Shown piece after piece: positions 18,534-28,174 of a stretch of DNA of 64,000 nucleotides; the stretch's first letter is position 1; every line of letters starts with the position of its first letter. The position numbers and the translations under genes were made by a program. The notes under the pieces are model-generated. The model saw only the letters and a program-made list of their open reading frames with translations, did not search any database and was not told where the DNA came from. Location: the NCBI RefSeq assembly GCF_013386765.1, contig NZ_JACARE010000014.1:277758-341757 (forward strand). The letters are read 5' to 3'. The stretch is from Pseudomonas yamanorum. Its GTDB lineage: Bacteria; Pseudomonadota; Gammaproteobacteria; Pseudomonadales; Pseudomonadaceae.

Positions 18534-19850
18534 ATGCAAGTGAAGCGTTTTTTCGCCGCCGATATGCGTCAGGCCATGAAACTGGTACGTGATGAATTGG
18601 GCGCCGACGCTGCGATTATCGGTAACCGTCGTATTGCCGGCGGCGTCGAGCTGACGGCTGCCCTGGATTACAAGCCCTCGGCCCTGGCGCCGCGTGTGCC
18701 GAACATGGAACTGGAAGACGAGCTGCGCAAGACCGCTTCGCGCATTGTCTCGGCCCAGGCTGAACTGAGCATGCGTGGCGACAGCGATGCCACCACCAAT
18801 CGCCAGCTGTTTGCCGGCCTGCCGCTGACGGCGTCCGAGCCTCTGGTAGAGCCGACCTTCGTTGAACCGCCGCGTCCTGCTGCGCCCGCCCCGGCGCCGA
18901 CGGTGGACCAGCGTGTGTTCGACTCGATGCGTTTTGAGCTCAACGGCCTGCGTGAATTGCTGGAAGTGCAGTTGGGCTCCCTGGCCTGGAACCAGTTGCA
19001 GGGCAGCCAGCCGCAACAGGCCAACCTGTGGCGTCGCCTGCAACGCATCGGCCTGTCCGGCCCGTTGTCCCGCGACCTGCTGCAACTGACCACCCAGATT
19101 GAAGACCCCAAGCAGGCCTGGCGCATGCTCCTGGCTCACCTGGCGCGGATGATCGTGACCCCGGAAATCGAACCCCTGGAAGAAGGCGGCGTGATTGCCA
19201 TGGTCGGCCCTGCCGGCATGGGCAAGACCACCACCCTGGCCAAGCTGGCGGCGCGTTATGTGCTCAAGTACGGCGCGCAGAATATCGCCCTGGTGAGCAT
19301 GGACAGCTACCGCATCGGCGCCCAGGAGCAGCTCAAGACCCTGGGCCGTATCCTCAATGTGCCGGTGACCCATGTCGACCCGGGCCAGTCCTTGGCCAAT
19401 GCCCTCGACCCGCTGCTGCGCAAGCGCGTGGTACTGATCGACACCGCCGGCCTGCAAGCCAGCGACCCGGCCCTGCGCATGCAGCTGGAAAGCCTCGCCG
19501 GGCGCGGGATCAAATCCAGAAACTATTTGGTACTTGCCACCACCAGCCAGAAGCAGGTATTGACCGCCGCGTACCACAGCTACAAGCGCTGCGGGCTGGC
19601 GGGCTGCATCCTGACTAAACTGGATGAAACGGCGAGCCTGGGTGAAGTATTGAGCTTGGCTATCAGCCATGAATTACCGGTCGCCTACCTGACCGACGGG
19701 CCGCGGATCCCGGATGATTTGCATCTGCCGCGCCGTCATCAGTTGGTCAGCCGGGCTGTCAGCGTGCAAATGCAGGAAGAACCCAGTGAGGAAGCGATGG
19801 CCGACATGTTCGCTGACCTCTACCACAGCCCGAACAAACGAGTTGGCTGA
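18534..19850 (+). CDS. flhF: Flagellar placement GTPase FlhF
   Basis: SRP-type GTPase that sets the polar site of flagellum assembly. The basic N-terminal MQVKRFFAADMRQAMKLV start is typical. A variable Pro/Ala-rich segment (about 60-130) is followed by the NG domain with P-loop GPAGMGKTT at residues 225-233, the DTAGL motif and the TKLDE specificity motif. At 438 residues it is within the Pseudomonas range. It works with FleN, encoded next, to keep flagella polar and few. Confidence 0.96.
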   Translation: MQVKRFFAADMRQAMKLVRDELGADAAIIGNRRIAGGVELTAALDYKPSALAPRVPNMELEDELRKTASRIVSAQAELSMRGDSDATTNRQLFAGLPLTASEPLVEPTFVEPPRPAAPAPAPTVDQRVFDSMRFELNGLRELLEVQLGSLAWNQLQGSQPQQANLWRRLQRIGLSGPLSRDLLQLTTQIEDPKQAWRMLLAHLARMIVTPEIEPLEEGGVIAMVGPAGMGKTTTLAKLAARYVLKYGAQNIALVSMDSYRIGAQEQLKTLGRILNVPVTHVDPGQSLANALDPLLRKRVVLIDTAGLQASDPALRMQLESLAGRGIKSRNYLVLATTSQKQVLTAAYHSYKRCGLAGCILTKLDETASLGEVLSLAISHELPVAYLTDGPRIPDDLHLPRRHQLVSRAVSVQMQEEPSEEAMADMFADLYHSPNKRVG

Positions 19851-19956
19851 GGTCAACATGAACACAGTGCAAAGTATCTACATCGATGGTCTGCCAGCAG
19901 TTCCCGCGGCCAACTTATGTAGCCTGCGTCTAAGCAAGACAAGGTAAAGAAATAAA

Positions 19957-20790
19957 ATGGGCAGCATGCATCCCGTACAGGTGATCGCGGTGACCGGCGG
20001 CAAAGGTGGCGTCGGGAAAACTAACGTGTCAGTGAATTTGTCCCTGGCCCTGGCAGAGCTTGGCCGTCGGGTCATGCTGCTGGATGCTGACCTGGGTCTG
20101 GCGAACGTCGACGTTCTGCTGGGACTGACGCCCAAACATACCCTGGCCGATGTGATCGAAGGCCGCTGTGAGCTGCGCGACGTGCTGTTGCAGGGCCCCG
20201 GCGGGATTCGTATCGTGCCGGCTGCCAGCGGCACCCAGAGCATGGTGCACCTGAGCCCGGCGCAACACGCCGGCCTGATTCAGGCGTTCAGCGACATTGG
20301 CGACAACCTCGACGTGCTGGTGATCGACACCGCCGCCGGGATCGGCGAGTCCGTGGTCAGCTTCGTGCGCGCAGCCCAGGAAGTGCTGCTGGTGGTGTGC
20401 GATGAACCGACCTCGATCACCGACGCCTACGCCCTGATCAAACTGCTCAACCGTGACTACGGCATGAACCGCTTCCGCGTACTGGCCAACATGGCCCAAA
20501 GCCCGCAAGAGGGGCGCAATCTGTTTGCCAAGTTGACCAAGGTCACGGATCGCTTCCTCGATGTCGCCTTACAATACGTCGGCGCAGTTCCCTACGACGA
20601 GTGCGTACGCAAGGCCGTGCAAAAGCAGCGTGCGGTCTATGAAGCGTTCCCGCGTTCGAAGTGCGCATTGGCGTTCAAGGCTATTGCCCAGAAGGTCGAT
20701 ACCTGGCCGTTGCCCGCCAATCCCCGGGGGCATCTGGAGTTTTTCGTCGAGCGTTTGGTGCATCAGACGAGCGCAGGACCGGTGCTATGA
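19957..20790 (+). CDS. fleN: Flagellar number regulator FleN (MinD/ParA-type ATPase)
   Basis: Deviant Walker A ATPase (GGKGGVGKT at residues 14-22) of the MinD family. In P. aeruginosa FleN binds the activator FleQ and limits its activity, which keeps one polar flagellum; it corresponds to FlhG elsewhere. LLDADLGLANVDVLLGL and IDTAAG are the switch and Walker B regions. The 277-residue length is typical. The stop overlaps the fliA ATG by 3 bp, so translation is probably coupled. Confidence 0.95.
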   Translation: MGSMHPVQVIAVTGGKGGVGKTNVSVNLSLALAELGRRVMLLDADLGLANVDVLLGLTPKHTLADVIEGRCELRDVLLQGPGGIRIVPAASGTQSMVHLSPAQHAGLIQAFSDIGDNLDVLVIDTAAGIGESVVSFVRAAQEVLLVVCDEPTSITDAYALIKLLNRDYGMNRFRVLANMAQSPQEGRNLFAKLTKVTDRFLDVALQYVGAVPYDECVRKAVQKQRAVYEAFPRSKCALAFKAIAQKVDTWPLPANPRGHLEFFVERLVHQTSAGPVL

Positions 20791-21527
20791 CAGCCAGCGG
20801 CTACAACCTTTACAAGAAGTCGGCACGTGACAGTCAGGTCGAGTTGATCGAGCGCTACGCGCCTCTGGTCAAGCGCATTGCCTATCACTTGCTGGCACGC
20901 CTGCCAGCCAGCGTCCAGGTCGAGGACTTGATCCAGGCCGGGATGATCGGCTTGCTCGAAGTGTCGACCAAGTACGACGCGAGCAAGGGCGCAAGTTTCG
21001 AGACATACGCGGGTATCCGTATCCGTGGGGCCATGCTCGATGAAGTGCGTAAAGGTGATTGGGCGCCGCGTTCCGTGCACCGCAATACGCGGATGGTGAG
21101 TGACGCAATTCGCTCAATTGAAGCAAAAACCGGTCGCGACGCTAAAGATCACGAAGTTGCGGCCGAACTCCAATTGAGTCTCGACGATTACTACGGGATT
21201 TTGAACGATACCTTGGGCAGCCGCCTGTTCAGTTTCGACGACCTTTTACAGGACGGCGAACATGAAGGGCTGCACGAGGACGGCGCGAGTGCCCATCTCG
21301 AACCGTCACGCGATCTGGAAGATGAACGCTTCCAGACTGCGCTGGCGGACGCGATTGCCAATTTGCCGGAGCGTGAGCGACTGGTGTTGGCGCTGTACTA
21401 CGACGAAGAGCTGAACCTCAAGGAAATCGGTGAGGTCCTGGGAGTCAGCGAATCGCGGGTCAGCCAGTTACACAGCCAGTGCGCAGCCCGCTTGCGGGGG
21501 CGTTTGGGAGAGTGGCGAGCGCGCTGA
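20787..21527 (+). CDS. fliA: Flagellar sigma factor FliA (sigma-28)
   Basis: RNA polymerase sigma factor for late flagellar and chemotaxis genes. At 246 residues it shows region 2 (LVKRIAYHLLARLPASVQVE, then FETYAGIRIRGAMLDE), region 3 (about 100-160) and region 4 with the GVSESRVSQLHSQC helix-turn-helix. The frame is open 126 bp upstream, but the ATG at 20787 gives the family N-terminus and overlaps the fleN stop. FlgM is the expected antagonist and is not in the window. Confidence 0.96.
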   Translation: MTASGYNLYKKSARDSQVELIERYAPLVKRIAYHLLARLPASVQVEDLIQAGMIGLLEVSTKYDASKGASFETYAGIRIRGAMLDEVRKGDWAPRSVHRNTRMVSDAIRSIEAKTGRDAKDHEVAAELQLSLDDYYGILNDTLGSRLFSFDDLLQDGEHEGLHEDGASAHLEPSRDLEDERFQTALADAIANLPERERLVLALYYDEELNLKEIGEVLGVSESRVSQLHSQCAARLRGRLGEWRAR

Positions 21528-21641
21528 CAGGCAGTGTGGGGACACTGCGAACGATACCGTCCAGGCCTTGCGCCCGGACGGGCTTGGCCCGTGGTGCGCC
21601 CCCGGTAGTCCTTTTTGTGTAACGCCTGTTGATTGATATGG

Positions 21642-21665
21642 CGCGCCCAGGTGCTGGGCGCGTTT
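21642..21665 (+). terminator. Weak hairpin before cheY
   Basis: CGCGCCCA at 21642-21649 pairs perfectly with TGGGCGCG at 21655-21662 around a five-base loop, followed by only three Ts. It lies in the 170-bp fliA-cheY gap and could be a weak terminator or attenuator. Confidence 0.4.
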
Positions 21666-21697
21666 AAGACTGCTTGGAGGTCGAATTGGACAAGAAC

Positions 21698-22072
21698 ATG
21701 AAAATCCTCATCGTTGATGACTTCTCAACGATGCGGCGGATCATAAAAAACCTGTTGCGTGACCTTGGGTTCACTAACACGGTCGAGGCGGATGACGGCA
21801 TTACGGCGATTCCGATCCTCAACAGCGGGAGCATCGACTTTCTGGTAACGGACTGGAACATGCCGGGCATGACCGGTATCGATCTGCTGCGCCACGTGCG
21901 CGCTGATGAAAAACTGCGCAGCCTGCCTGTGCTGATGGTGACCGCTGAAGCCAAGCGTGAACAGATCATCGAAGCCGCCCAGGCCGGGGTCAACGGCTAC
22001 GTGGTCAAGCCATTCACTGCACTGGCCTTGAAAGAGAAGATCGAAAAAATCTTCGAACGCATCGGTCATTGA
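21698..22072 (+). CDS. cheY: Chemotaxis response regulator CheY
   Basis: Single receiver domain of 124 residues from the ATG at 21698. The acidic pocket is Asp7/Asp8 and the phospho-acceptor is Asp52 in VTDWNMPGM; Thr/Ala in VTAEAK and Lys in VVKPF complete the active site. CheY-P leaves CheA and binds FliM to reverse the motor. A TTG at 21686 has a better-spaced GGAGG (21676-21680) and would add four residues; the ATG matches the family N-terminus. It heads the cheYZAB-motCD group. Confidence 0.94.
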   Translation: MKILIVDDFSTMRRIIKNLLRDLGFTNTVEADDGITAIPILNSGSIDFLVTDWNMPGMTGIDLLRHVRADEKLRSLPVLMVTAEAKREQIIEAAQAGVNGYVVKPFTALALKEKIEKIFERIGH

Positions 22073-22090
22073 TGCTGCCACGGGGGAGCT

Positions 22091-22879
22091 ATGGAGCATA
22101 AAGAATCATCGCAGGCCGACTTCGAGTCGACCCTGAAAAAACATGCTCATCAACTCGTCGAAAGCCTTGAAAAAGGCCAGTTCGGTGATGCGGTGCAGTT
22201 AATCCATGAGCTCAACCAGACCCGTGACCGCGGCCTGTACCAGGAAGTGGGCAAGCTCACCCGTGAGTTGCACAGTGCGATCGTCAATTTCCAGATTGAC
22301 CCGCACATGCCCCAGGCCGAAGAAATCTCGCAGATCACTGATGCCACCGAACGCCTGTCCTATGTGGTCAGGCTGACTGAGGCGGCGGCCAACCGCACCA
22401 TGGACCTGGTGGAAAACGCCACGCCTCTGGTCAACGGCATGGCCAGTGAAGCCAAGGCCCTGAGCAACGATTGGGGCCGGTTCATGCGTCGGGAAGTGGG
22501 CGCTGAAGAGTTTCGTGAACTGGCGCGTCGGGTCGAGGGCTTTTTGTCCCGCAGCGAGCAGGAAAACCGCACGGTTTCCAGCAACCTCAATGACATTCTG
22601 CTGGCCCAGGATTACCAGGACCTCACCGGTCAGGTGATCAAGCGCGTGACCCAATTGGTCACCGAAGTGGAAAGCAACCTGCTCAAACTGGTGTTGATGG
22701 CGGGTCAGGTTGACCGGTTTGCCGGCATCGAACATGACCGCGAAGCGATCCTTTCTGAAAAAGATCCACAAAAACACCTCGCCAAGGGTGAAGGTCCGCA
22801 GATTCATGCCGATAAACGTGAAGACGTTGTATCCGGGCAAGACGACGTAGACGATTTGCTGTCCAGTTTAGGCTTCTAA
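22091..22879 (+). CDS. cheZ: CheY-P phosphatase CheZ
   Basis: Removes phosphate from CheY. The 262-residue protein is largely helical, forming a long four-helix hairpin dimer in the family. LAQDYQDLTGQVIKRV carries the catalytic Gln and acidic residue. The extreme C-terminus GQDDVDDLLSSLGF is the amphipathic CheY-P tether helix and closely resembles GQDDIDALL in FliN of this window. It lies 18 bp after cheY and 11 bp before cheA. Confidence 0.95.
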   Translation: MEHKESSQADFESTLKKHAHQLVESLEKGQFGDAVQLIHELNQTRDRGLYQEVGKLTRELHSAIVNFQIDPHMPQAEEISQITDATERLSYVVRLTEAAANRTMDLVENATPLVNGMASEAKALSNDWGRFMRREVGAEEFRELARRVEGFLSRSEQENRTVSSNLNDILLAQDYQDLTGQVIKRVTQLVTEVESNLLKLVLMAGQVDRFAGIEHDREAILSEKDPQKHLAKGEGPQIHADKREDVVSGQDDVDDLLSSLGF

Positions 22880-22890
22880 GGAGCACACCC

Positions 22891-25116
22891 ATGAGCTTCG
22901 GCGCCGATGAAGAAATCCTTCAGGATTTCCTTGTAGAGGCCGGCGAAATTTTAGAGCAACTGTCCGAACAACTGGTCGAGCTGGAAAGCCGACCGGATGA
23001 TGCGAACCTGCTCAATGCAATTTTTCGCGGTTTTCACACTGTAAAAGGGGGCGCCGGCTTCCTCCAGCTCCACGAGCTGGTGGAGTGCTGTCACATCGCC
23101 GAGAACGTGTTCGACATCCTGCGCAAGGGTGAGCGGCACGTCGACTCGGAACTGATGGACGTGATTCTGGAAGCGCTGGATGCGGTCAACGGCATGTTCA
23201 GTGAAGTGCGCGAACGTGCACCCATCACTGCGGCCACGCCGGAACTGCTGGCCGCCCTGGCGCGCCTGGCGGAACCTGCGGCCAACGCGCCGGTGGTGGA
23301 AGCGGTGGCTGAACCGGTCGCCGAGCCTGCGGGCGACGTGACCGACAGCGAATTTGAACAACTGCTGGACTCGCTGAACGCCGTCAAGGCCGAAGCCGAA
23401 GCGCCCGCAGCCAGTGCGCCGGCGATGGTGCCGACCACTGAAGACATTACCGACGCCGAGTTCGAGTCGTTGCTCGACCAGTTGCACGGCAAGGGCCAGT
23501 TTGCCCCCGACGCGGTGGCCGCTGCGCCAGCGCCGACGGAAGCCGCGGCGCCTGCCAGCAATGAAATCACCGACGACGAATTTGAAGCGCTGCTGGACCA
23601 GTTGCACGGCAAAGGCTCGTTTGCCGCCGATGCGCTGCCGGAAGTTGCCGCGACTGCAACCGCTGCCGCACCGGTTGCCGCTGCCGTTGCCGCCGCACCG
23701 TCCGCCGATGGACTGATCTCCGATCACGAATTCGAAGCCTTGCTGGATGAGCTGCACGGCAAGGGCAAGTTCACCGAAGTCGCCGGCGCTGCTGCACCGG
23801 CCGCCAGTGCAGCCGCTGCGGTGGCAACGCCGGCTCCGGTGGCCGCCAAGGCCGCTGCTGCGCCGGTGGCTGCCAAACCTGCCCCGGCTCCCGCTCCTGC
23901 GCGTGCCGCCGCTGCCCCGGCTCCCGACAAGCAACCGGCCAGTGAAGCCGAAACCACCGTGCGGGTTGATACCGCACGCCTGGACGACATCATGAACATG
24001 GTCGGCGAACTGGTGCTGGTGCGTAACCGCCTGGTGCGCCTGGGCCTGAACAGCGCCGACGAGGCCATGCAGAAGGCCGTGTCGAACCTCGACGTGGTCA
24101 CTGCCGACCTGCAGACCGCGGTGATGAAGACCCGGATGCAGCCGATCAAGAAAGTCTTCGGCCGCTTCCCGCGCCTGGTTCGCGACCTGGCACGCCAGCT
24201 CAAGAAAGAAATCAACCTGGAACTGGTGGGTGAAGAAACCGACCTCGACAAAAACCTTGTCGAGGCCCTGGCCGACCCGCTGGTCCACTTGGTGCGCAAC
24301 GCCGTCGACCACGGCGTCGAAACGCCTGAAGAACGCGAAGCCTCGGGCAAGAGTCGCCAGGGCAAAGTGATCCTGGCGGCCGAACAGGAAGGCGACCATA
24401 TCCTGCTGTCGATCACCGATGACGGCAAAGGCATGGACCCGGCGGTACTGCGCAACATCGCGGTCAAGCGTGGCGTGATGGACAAGGACGCCGCCGACCG
24501 CCTCACCGACACCGAGTGCTACAACCTGATCTTCGCCCCGGGCTTCTCCACCAAGACCGAGATTTCCGACGTGTCGGGCCGTGGCGTGGGCATGGACGTG
24601 GTGAAGACCAAGATCAGCCAGCTCAACGGCTCGATCAACATCTACTCCACCAAGGGCCAGGGCTCGAAGATCGTCATCAAGGTGCCGTTGACCCTGGCGA
24701 TCATGCCGACCCTGATGGTGATGCTGGGCAACCAGGCCTTTGCCTTCCCGCTGGTCAACGTCAACGAAATCTTCCACCTCGACCTGTCGCGCACCAACGT
24801 GGTGGACGGCCAGGAAGTGGTGATCGTGCGCGACAAGGCGTTGCCACTGTTCTACCTCAAGCGTTGGCTGGTGGCTTCGGCCAAGCATGAAGAGCAGCGC
24901 GAAGGCCATGTGGTGATTCTTTCCGTGGGCACCCAGCGTATCGGCTTTGTGGTCGATCAACTGGTGGGCCAGGAAGAAGTGGTCATCAAGCCTTTGGGCA
25001 AAATGCTGCAGGGAACCCCGGGCATGTCGGGTGCGACCATTACCGGTGACGGTCGGATCGCGCTGATTCTCGATGTTCCGAGCATGCTCAAGCGTTACGC
25101 CGCACGGCGTATTTGA
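22891..25116 (+). CDS. cheA: Chemotaxis histidine kinase CheA
   Basis: Kinase of the chemotaxis array, 741 residues. P1 Hpt domain with His49 in [11 protein letters not shown] long Ala/Pro-rich stretch (about 125-345) replaces a recognisable P2. It contains four copies of an acidic amphipathic motif, TD-x-EFE-x-LLD-x-L, at about residues 150, 186, 226 and 276, three followed by HGKG. P3 dimerisation (about 353-415), P4 ATPase ([25 protein letters not shown]) and P5 CheW-like domain (about 600-741) follow. It is co-directional with cheZ and cheB. Confidence 0.96.
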   Translation: MSFGADEEILQDFLVEAGEILEQLSEQLVELESRPDDANLLNAIFRGFHTVKGGAGFLQLHELVECCHIAENVFDILRKGERHVDSELMDVILEALDAVNGMFSEVRERAPITAATPELLAALARLAEPAANAPVVEAVAEPVAEPAGDVTDSEFEQLLDSLNAVKAEAEAPAASAPAMVPTTEDITDAEFESLLDQLHGKGQFAPDAVAAAPAPTEAAAPASNEITDDEFEALLDQLHGKGSFAADALPEVAATATAAAPVAAAVAAAPSADGLISDHEFEALLDELHGKGKFTEVAGAAAPAASAAAAVATPAPVAAKAAAAPVAAKPAPAPAPARAAAAPAPDKQPASEAETTVRVDTARLDDIMNMVGELVLVRNRLVRLGLNSADEAMQKAVSNLDVVTADLQTAVMKTRMQPIKKVFGRFPRLVRDLARQLKKEINLELVGEETDLDKNLVEALADPLVHLVRNAVDHGVETPEEREASGKSRQGKVILAAEQEGDHILLSITDDGKGMDPAVLRNIAVKRGVMDKDAADRLTDTECYNLIFAPGFSTKTEISDVSGRGVGMDVVKTKISQLNGSINIYSTKGQGSKIVIKVPLTLAIMPTLMVMLGNQAFAFPLVNVNEIFHLDLSRTNVVDGQEVVIVRDKALPLFYLKRWLVASAKHEEQREGHVVILSVGTQRIGFVVDQLVGQEEVVIKPLGKMLQGTPGMSGATITGDGRIALILDVPSMLKRYAARRI

Positions 25117-25165
25117 TTCGGCCCGGGCAGGGCGGTTGTCCCTCGCCCGGCCTAACGGAGTGTTT

Positions 25166-26287
25166 ATGGTAGTCAAGGTCCTGGTGGTGGACGATTCAGG
25201 TTTCTTCCGCCGCCGCGTCTCGGAAATTCTTTCATCGGATTCCAATATCCAGGTGGTCGGCACGGCCACCAACGGCAAAGAGGCGATCGATCAGGCCCTG
25301 GCCCTCAAGCCGGACGTGATCACCATGGACTACGAGATGCCGATGATGGACGGCATCACGGCGGTGCGGCACATCATGCAGCGCTGCCCGACTCCGGTGT
25401 TGATGTTCTCCTCGCTCACCCACGAAGGCGCCCGGGTCACCCTGGATGCGCTGGACGCTGGCGCGGTGGACTTCCTGCCGAAGAATTTCGAAGACATCTC
25501 GCGCAACCCCGAGAAGGTCAAGCAGATGCTCTGCGAGAAGGTGCACAGCATCTCCCGCAGCAACCGTCGCAGCCTGTTCAGTGCGCCGGCGCCAGCGCCC
25601 GTTACGCCACCACCGTCAGCCCCGAGCACCTTTGGGCGCCCGGCACCTGCGCCGGTTGCGCGTCCGGCTGTGGCTCCTGTGCGTGCAACTGCGCCCACCG
25701 CGCATTCGCCGGCACCCAAGCGCAAAGCCTACAAGCTGGTGGCCATCGGTACGTCCACGGGCGGCCCGGTTGCCTTGCAGCGGGTGTTGACCCAACTGCC
25801 GGCCAACTTCCCGGCGCCGATCGTGTTGATTCAGCACATGCCGGCTGCGTTCACCAAGGCTTTCGCCGAGCGCCTGGACAAGCTGTGCCGCATCAGCGTC
25901 AAGGAGGCCGAGGATGGCGACATCCTGCGTCCGGGCCTGGCGCTGCTGGCCCCTGGCGGCAAGCAGATGATGGTCGACGGCCGTGGCGCGATCAAAATCC
26001 TGCCGGGTGACGAACGCCTGAACTACAAACCGTGTGTGGATATCACCTTCGGTTCGGCGGCCAAGTCCTACGGCGACAAAGTTCTGGCGGTGGTGTTGAC
26101 CGGCATGGGCGCCGACGGCCGTGAAGGCGCGCGCCTGCTCAAGCAGGGCGGCAGCGCAATCTGGGCCCAGGATGAAGCCAGCTGCGTGATCTATGGCATG
26201 CCGATGGCCATCGTCAAGGCCGACCTGGCCGACGCCGTCTACAGCCTGGACGACATCGGCAAGCACCTGGTGGAGGCCTGCCTCTAA
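25166..26287 (+). CDS. cheB: Chemoreceptor methylesterase CheB
   Basis: Receiver-linked glutamate methylesterase that adapts chemoreceptors after phosphorylation by CheA. The receiver has Asp55 in [13 protein letters not shown] Pro/Ala linker (about 133-180) leads to the esterase domain with Ser in GTSTGGP, His in IQHMPAAF and Asp in GMGADG. The 373-residue length is normal. The frame opens earlier within cheA's tail, but the ATG at 25166 gives the standard [12 protein letters not shown] start. The stop shares a base with the motC start. Confidence 0.95.
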   Translation: MVVKVLVVDDSGFFRRRVSEILSSDSNIQVVGTATNGKEAIDQALALKPDVITMDYEMPMMDGITAVRHIMQRCPTPVLMFSSLTHEGARVTLDALDAGAVDFLPKNFEDISRNPEKVKQMLCEKVHSISRSNRRSLFSAPAPAPVTPPPSAPSTFGRPAPAPVARPAVAPVRATAPTAHSPAPKRKAYKLVAIGTSTGGPVALQRVLTQLPANFPAPIVLIQHMPAAFTKAFAERLDKLCRISVKEAEDGDILRPGLALLAPGGKQMMVDGRGAIKILPGDERLNYKPCVDITFGSAAKSYGDKVLAVVLTGMGADGREGARLLKQGGSAIWAQDEASCVIYGMPMAIVKADLADAVYSLDDIGKHLVEACL

Positions 26288-27027
26288 TGGATGTTTTGAG
26301 CCTGATTGGCATCATCATGGCGTTTGTCGCGATTATCGGCGGCAACTACCTCGAAGGCGGCCACCTGGGTGCCCTGGCCAACGGCCCGGCGGCGTTGATC
26401 GTGATCGGCGGCACCGTGGGCGCGGCGTTGCTGCAGTCGCCCATGAGCTCGTTCAAGCGCGCGATGCAGATCCTCATCTGGATCATCTTCCCGCCACGGG
26501 TCGACCTGCCGGGTGGCATCGACCGCGTGGTCAACTGGAGCCTCACGGCGCGCAAGGAAGGCCTGCTGGGCCTGGAAGGCGTGGCCGATGCCGAGCCCGA
26601 CAGCTACGCGCGTAAAGGCCTGCAATTGCTGGTGGACGGTGCCGAGCCGGAAGCGATCCGCAGCATCCTGGAAGTGGATTTCTACACCCAGGAAAGCCGC
26701 GACATCAACGCAGCCAAAGTCTTTGAAAGCATGGGCGGCTACGCGCCGACCATCGGCATCATCGGTGCGGTGATGGGCTTGATCCACGTGATGGGCAACC
26801 TGGCCGATCCGTCGCAGCTGGGCAGCGGGATTGCCGTGGCGTTCGTCGCCACCATCTACGGCGTGGCCAGTGCCAACCTGGTGTTGTTGCCGGTGGCCAG
26901 CAAGCTCAAGTCCATCGCCATGCGCCAGTCGCGTTATCGCGAGATGTTGCTCGAAGGCATCCTCTCGATTGCCGAGGGTGAAAACCCGCGCTCCATCGAA
27001 TTGAAGCTCCAGGGCTTCATGGATTGA
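26287..27027 (+). CDS. motC: Flagellar stator protein MotC (MotA family)
   Basis: MotA-type proton-channel stator subunit, 246 residues with four membrane helices (about 5-25, 32-52, 148-170, 182-205) and a cytoplasmic loop that contacts FliG. GGYAPTIGIIGAVMGLIHVM and GSGIAVAFVATIYGVASANL are family segments. In Pseudomonas the che-linked pair is MotCD, which matters for swarming, while MotAB lies elsewhere. Its start overlaps the cheB stop by one base. Confidence 0.95.
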   Translation: MDVLSLIGIIMAFVAIIGGNYLEGGHLGALANGPAALIVIGGTVGAALLQSPMSSFKRAMQILIWIIFPPRVDLPGGIDRVVNWSLTARKEGLLGLEGVADAEPDSYARKGLQLLVDGAEPEAIRSILEVDFYTQESRDINAAKVFESMGGYAPTIGIIGAVMGLIHVMGNLADPSQLGSGIAVAFVATIYGVASANLVLLPVASKLKSIAMRQSRYREMLLEGILSIAEGENPRSIELKLQGFMD

Positions 27028-27070
27028 TGATGGATATCGATACGGCTTCCCGCTGGCGAACGGGCTTTTT

Positions 27071-27200
27071 GTGGCGAGCGAGCTTGCTCGCGTCGGGTTG
27101 CGCAGCAGCCCCAACACGGGCTACTCGGTTTCGGCAGGAGAGCAGCGGTGAGCTTGTTGGGGCCGCTTCGCGCCCCAGCGCGAGCAAGCTCGCTCGCCAC
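27071..27200. repeat. REPIN between motC and motD (GTGGCGAGCGAGCTTGCTCGC family)
   Basis: Inverted arms GTGGCGAGCGAGCTTGCTCG and the complement at the two ends. It fills most of the 208-bp gap between two stator genes whose products act as one complex. Confidence 0.9.
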
Positions 27201-27235
27201 GGTGAGCCCTATACCCAAAAACTCGGGGAGGTTCT

Positions 27236-28123
27236 ATGAGCCGTCGCCGCCGCGAGCCTGAAGAACACGTCAACCATGAACGCTGGCTGGTGTCCTACGC
27301 CGATTTCATTACGCTGCTGTTCGCGTTTTTTGTGGTGATGTACTCCATTTCCTCGATCAACGAAGGCAAGTACAAAGTCATTTCCCAGGCGCTGATCGGC
27401 GTGTTCAGCGACGCCGACCGCGCGCTCAAGCCGATTCCCATCGGCGAAGAACGCCCCAAGACCGTGACCCCGGCCAAGCCGCTGGTCAACGACAGCGATG
27501 AAACCGCCGCCGGCATCGGTGGCACCAGCGACCCGCTGAAAAGCATCGCCGATGACATCAGCGCAGCCTTTGGTGATTTGATCGCTTCCAACCAGATGAC
27601 CGTACGTGGCAACGAGTTGTGGGTGGAAATCGAGCTGAATTCCAGCCTGCTGTTCGCCAGCGCCGATGCGATGCCCAGCGACCAGGCATTCACCATCATC
27701 GACAAGGTGGCGGCGATCCTCAAACCGTTTGAAAACCCGGTCCACGTGGAAGGCTTCACCGATAACCTGCCCATCAGCACCGCGCAATACCCGACCAACT
27801 GGGAGCTGTCTTCGGCCCGCGCGGCGAGCATTGTGCGCATGCTCGCGATGCAGGGCGTGAACCCCGGACGCCTGGCGTCGGTGGGCTACGGCGAGTTCCA
27901 GCCGGTGGCCAATAACGCTACCGCTGAAGGCCGTGCGCGCAACCGTCGGGTGGTGCTGGTGGTGTCGCGCAACCTGGATGTGCGCCGCAGCCTGACCGGT
28001 ACCGGCACTGCCAATGCAACACCGGATGCCGCCTTGAAGCGGGCTGGCACACAAACTGCACCAGCGCCCGTAAAGGCGCCGGTTCGCGGGAGTGCCGTCA
28101 ATTCTCCGTCACCGGCTCTATAA
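27236..28123 (+). CDS. motD: Flagellar stator protein MotD (MotB family)
   Basis: MotB-type stator subunit, 295 residues. A cytoplasmic basic N-terminus leads to one membrane helix (about 18-40) with the proton-carrying Asp23 in SYADFITLLF. A periplasmic linker/plug and an OmpA-like peptidoglycan-binding domain (about 140-250; VEGFTDNLPIS, NWELSSARAASIVRML, GRARNRRVVLVV) follow. A Pro/Ala/Thr tail of about 40 residues ends the protein. GGGGAGG-like AGGTT bases precede the ATG. Confidence 0.95.
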   Translation: MSRRRREPEEHVNHERWLVSYADFITLLFAFFVVMYSISSINEGKYKVISQALIGVFSDADRALKPIPIGEERPKTVTPAKPLVNDSDETAAGIGGTSDPLKSIADDISAAFGDLIASNQMTVRGNELWVEIELNSSLLFASADAMPSDQAFTIIDKVAAILKPFENPVHVEGFTDNLPISTAQYPTNWELSSARAASIVRMLAMQGVNPGRLASVGYGEFQPVANNATAEGRARNRRVVLVVSRNLDVRRSLTGTGTANATPDAALKRAGTQTAPAPVKAPVRGSAVNSPSPAL

Positions 28124-28174
28124 CCCCATGCAATTTCTCGGTCGAGCCTGTGCCTGCCGGGAGGAACAATCCGA

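Noticed and set aside
19858..19947. A 29-codon ORF (MNTVQSIYIDG...) between flhF and fleN
   Set aside because: Has an ATG and a plausible upstream GAGGTCA, but the peptide has no recognisable features and the interval is only the fleN leader. It could be a leader peptide, but nothing supports it beyond being open.
22951..25278. Very long open frame antisense to cheA (and similar ones opposite fliF, fliP-fliR and ccmF)
   Set aside because: High GC third positions create long antisense frames. The translations are His/Arg/Gln-rich without family features, and the sense genes are certain.
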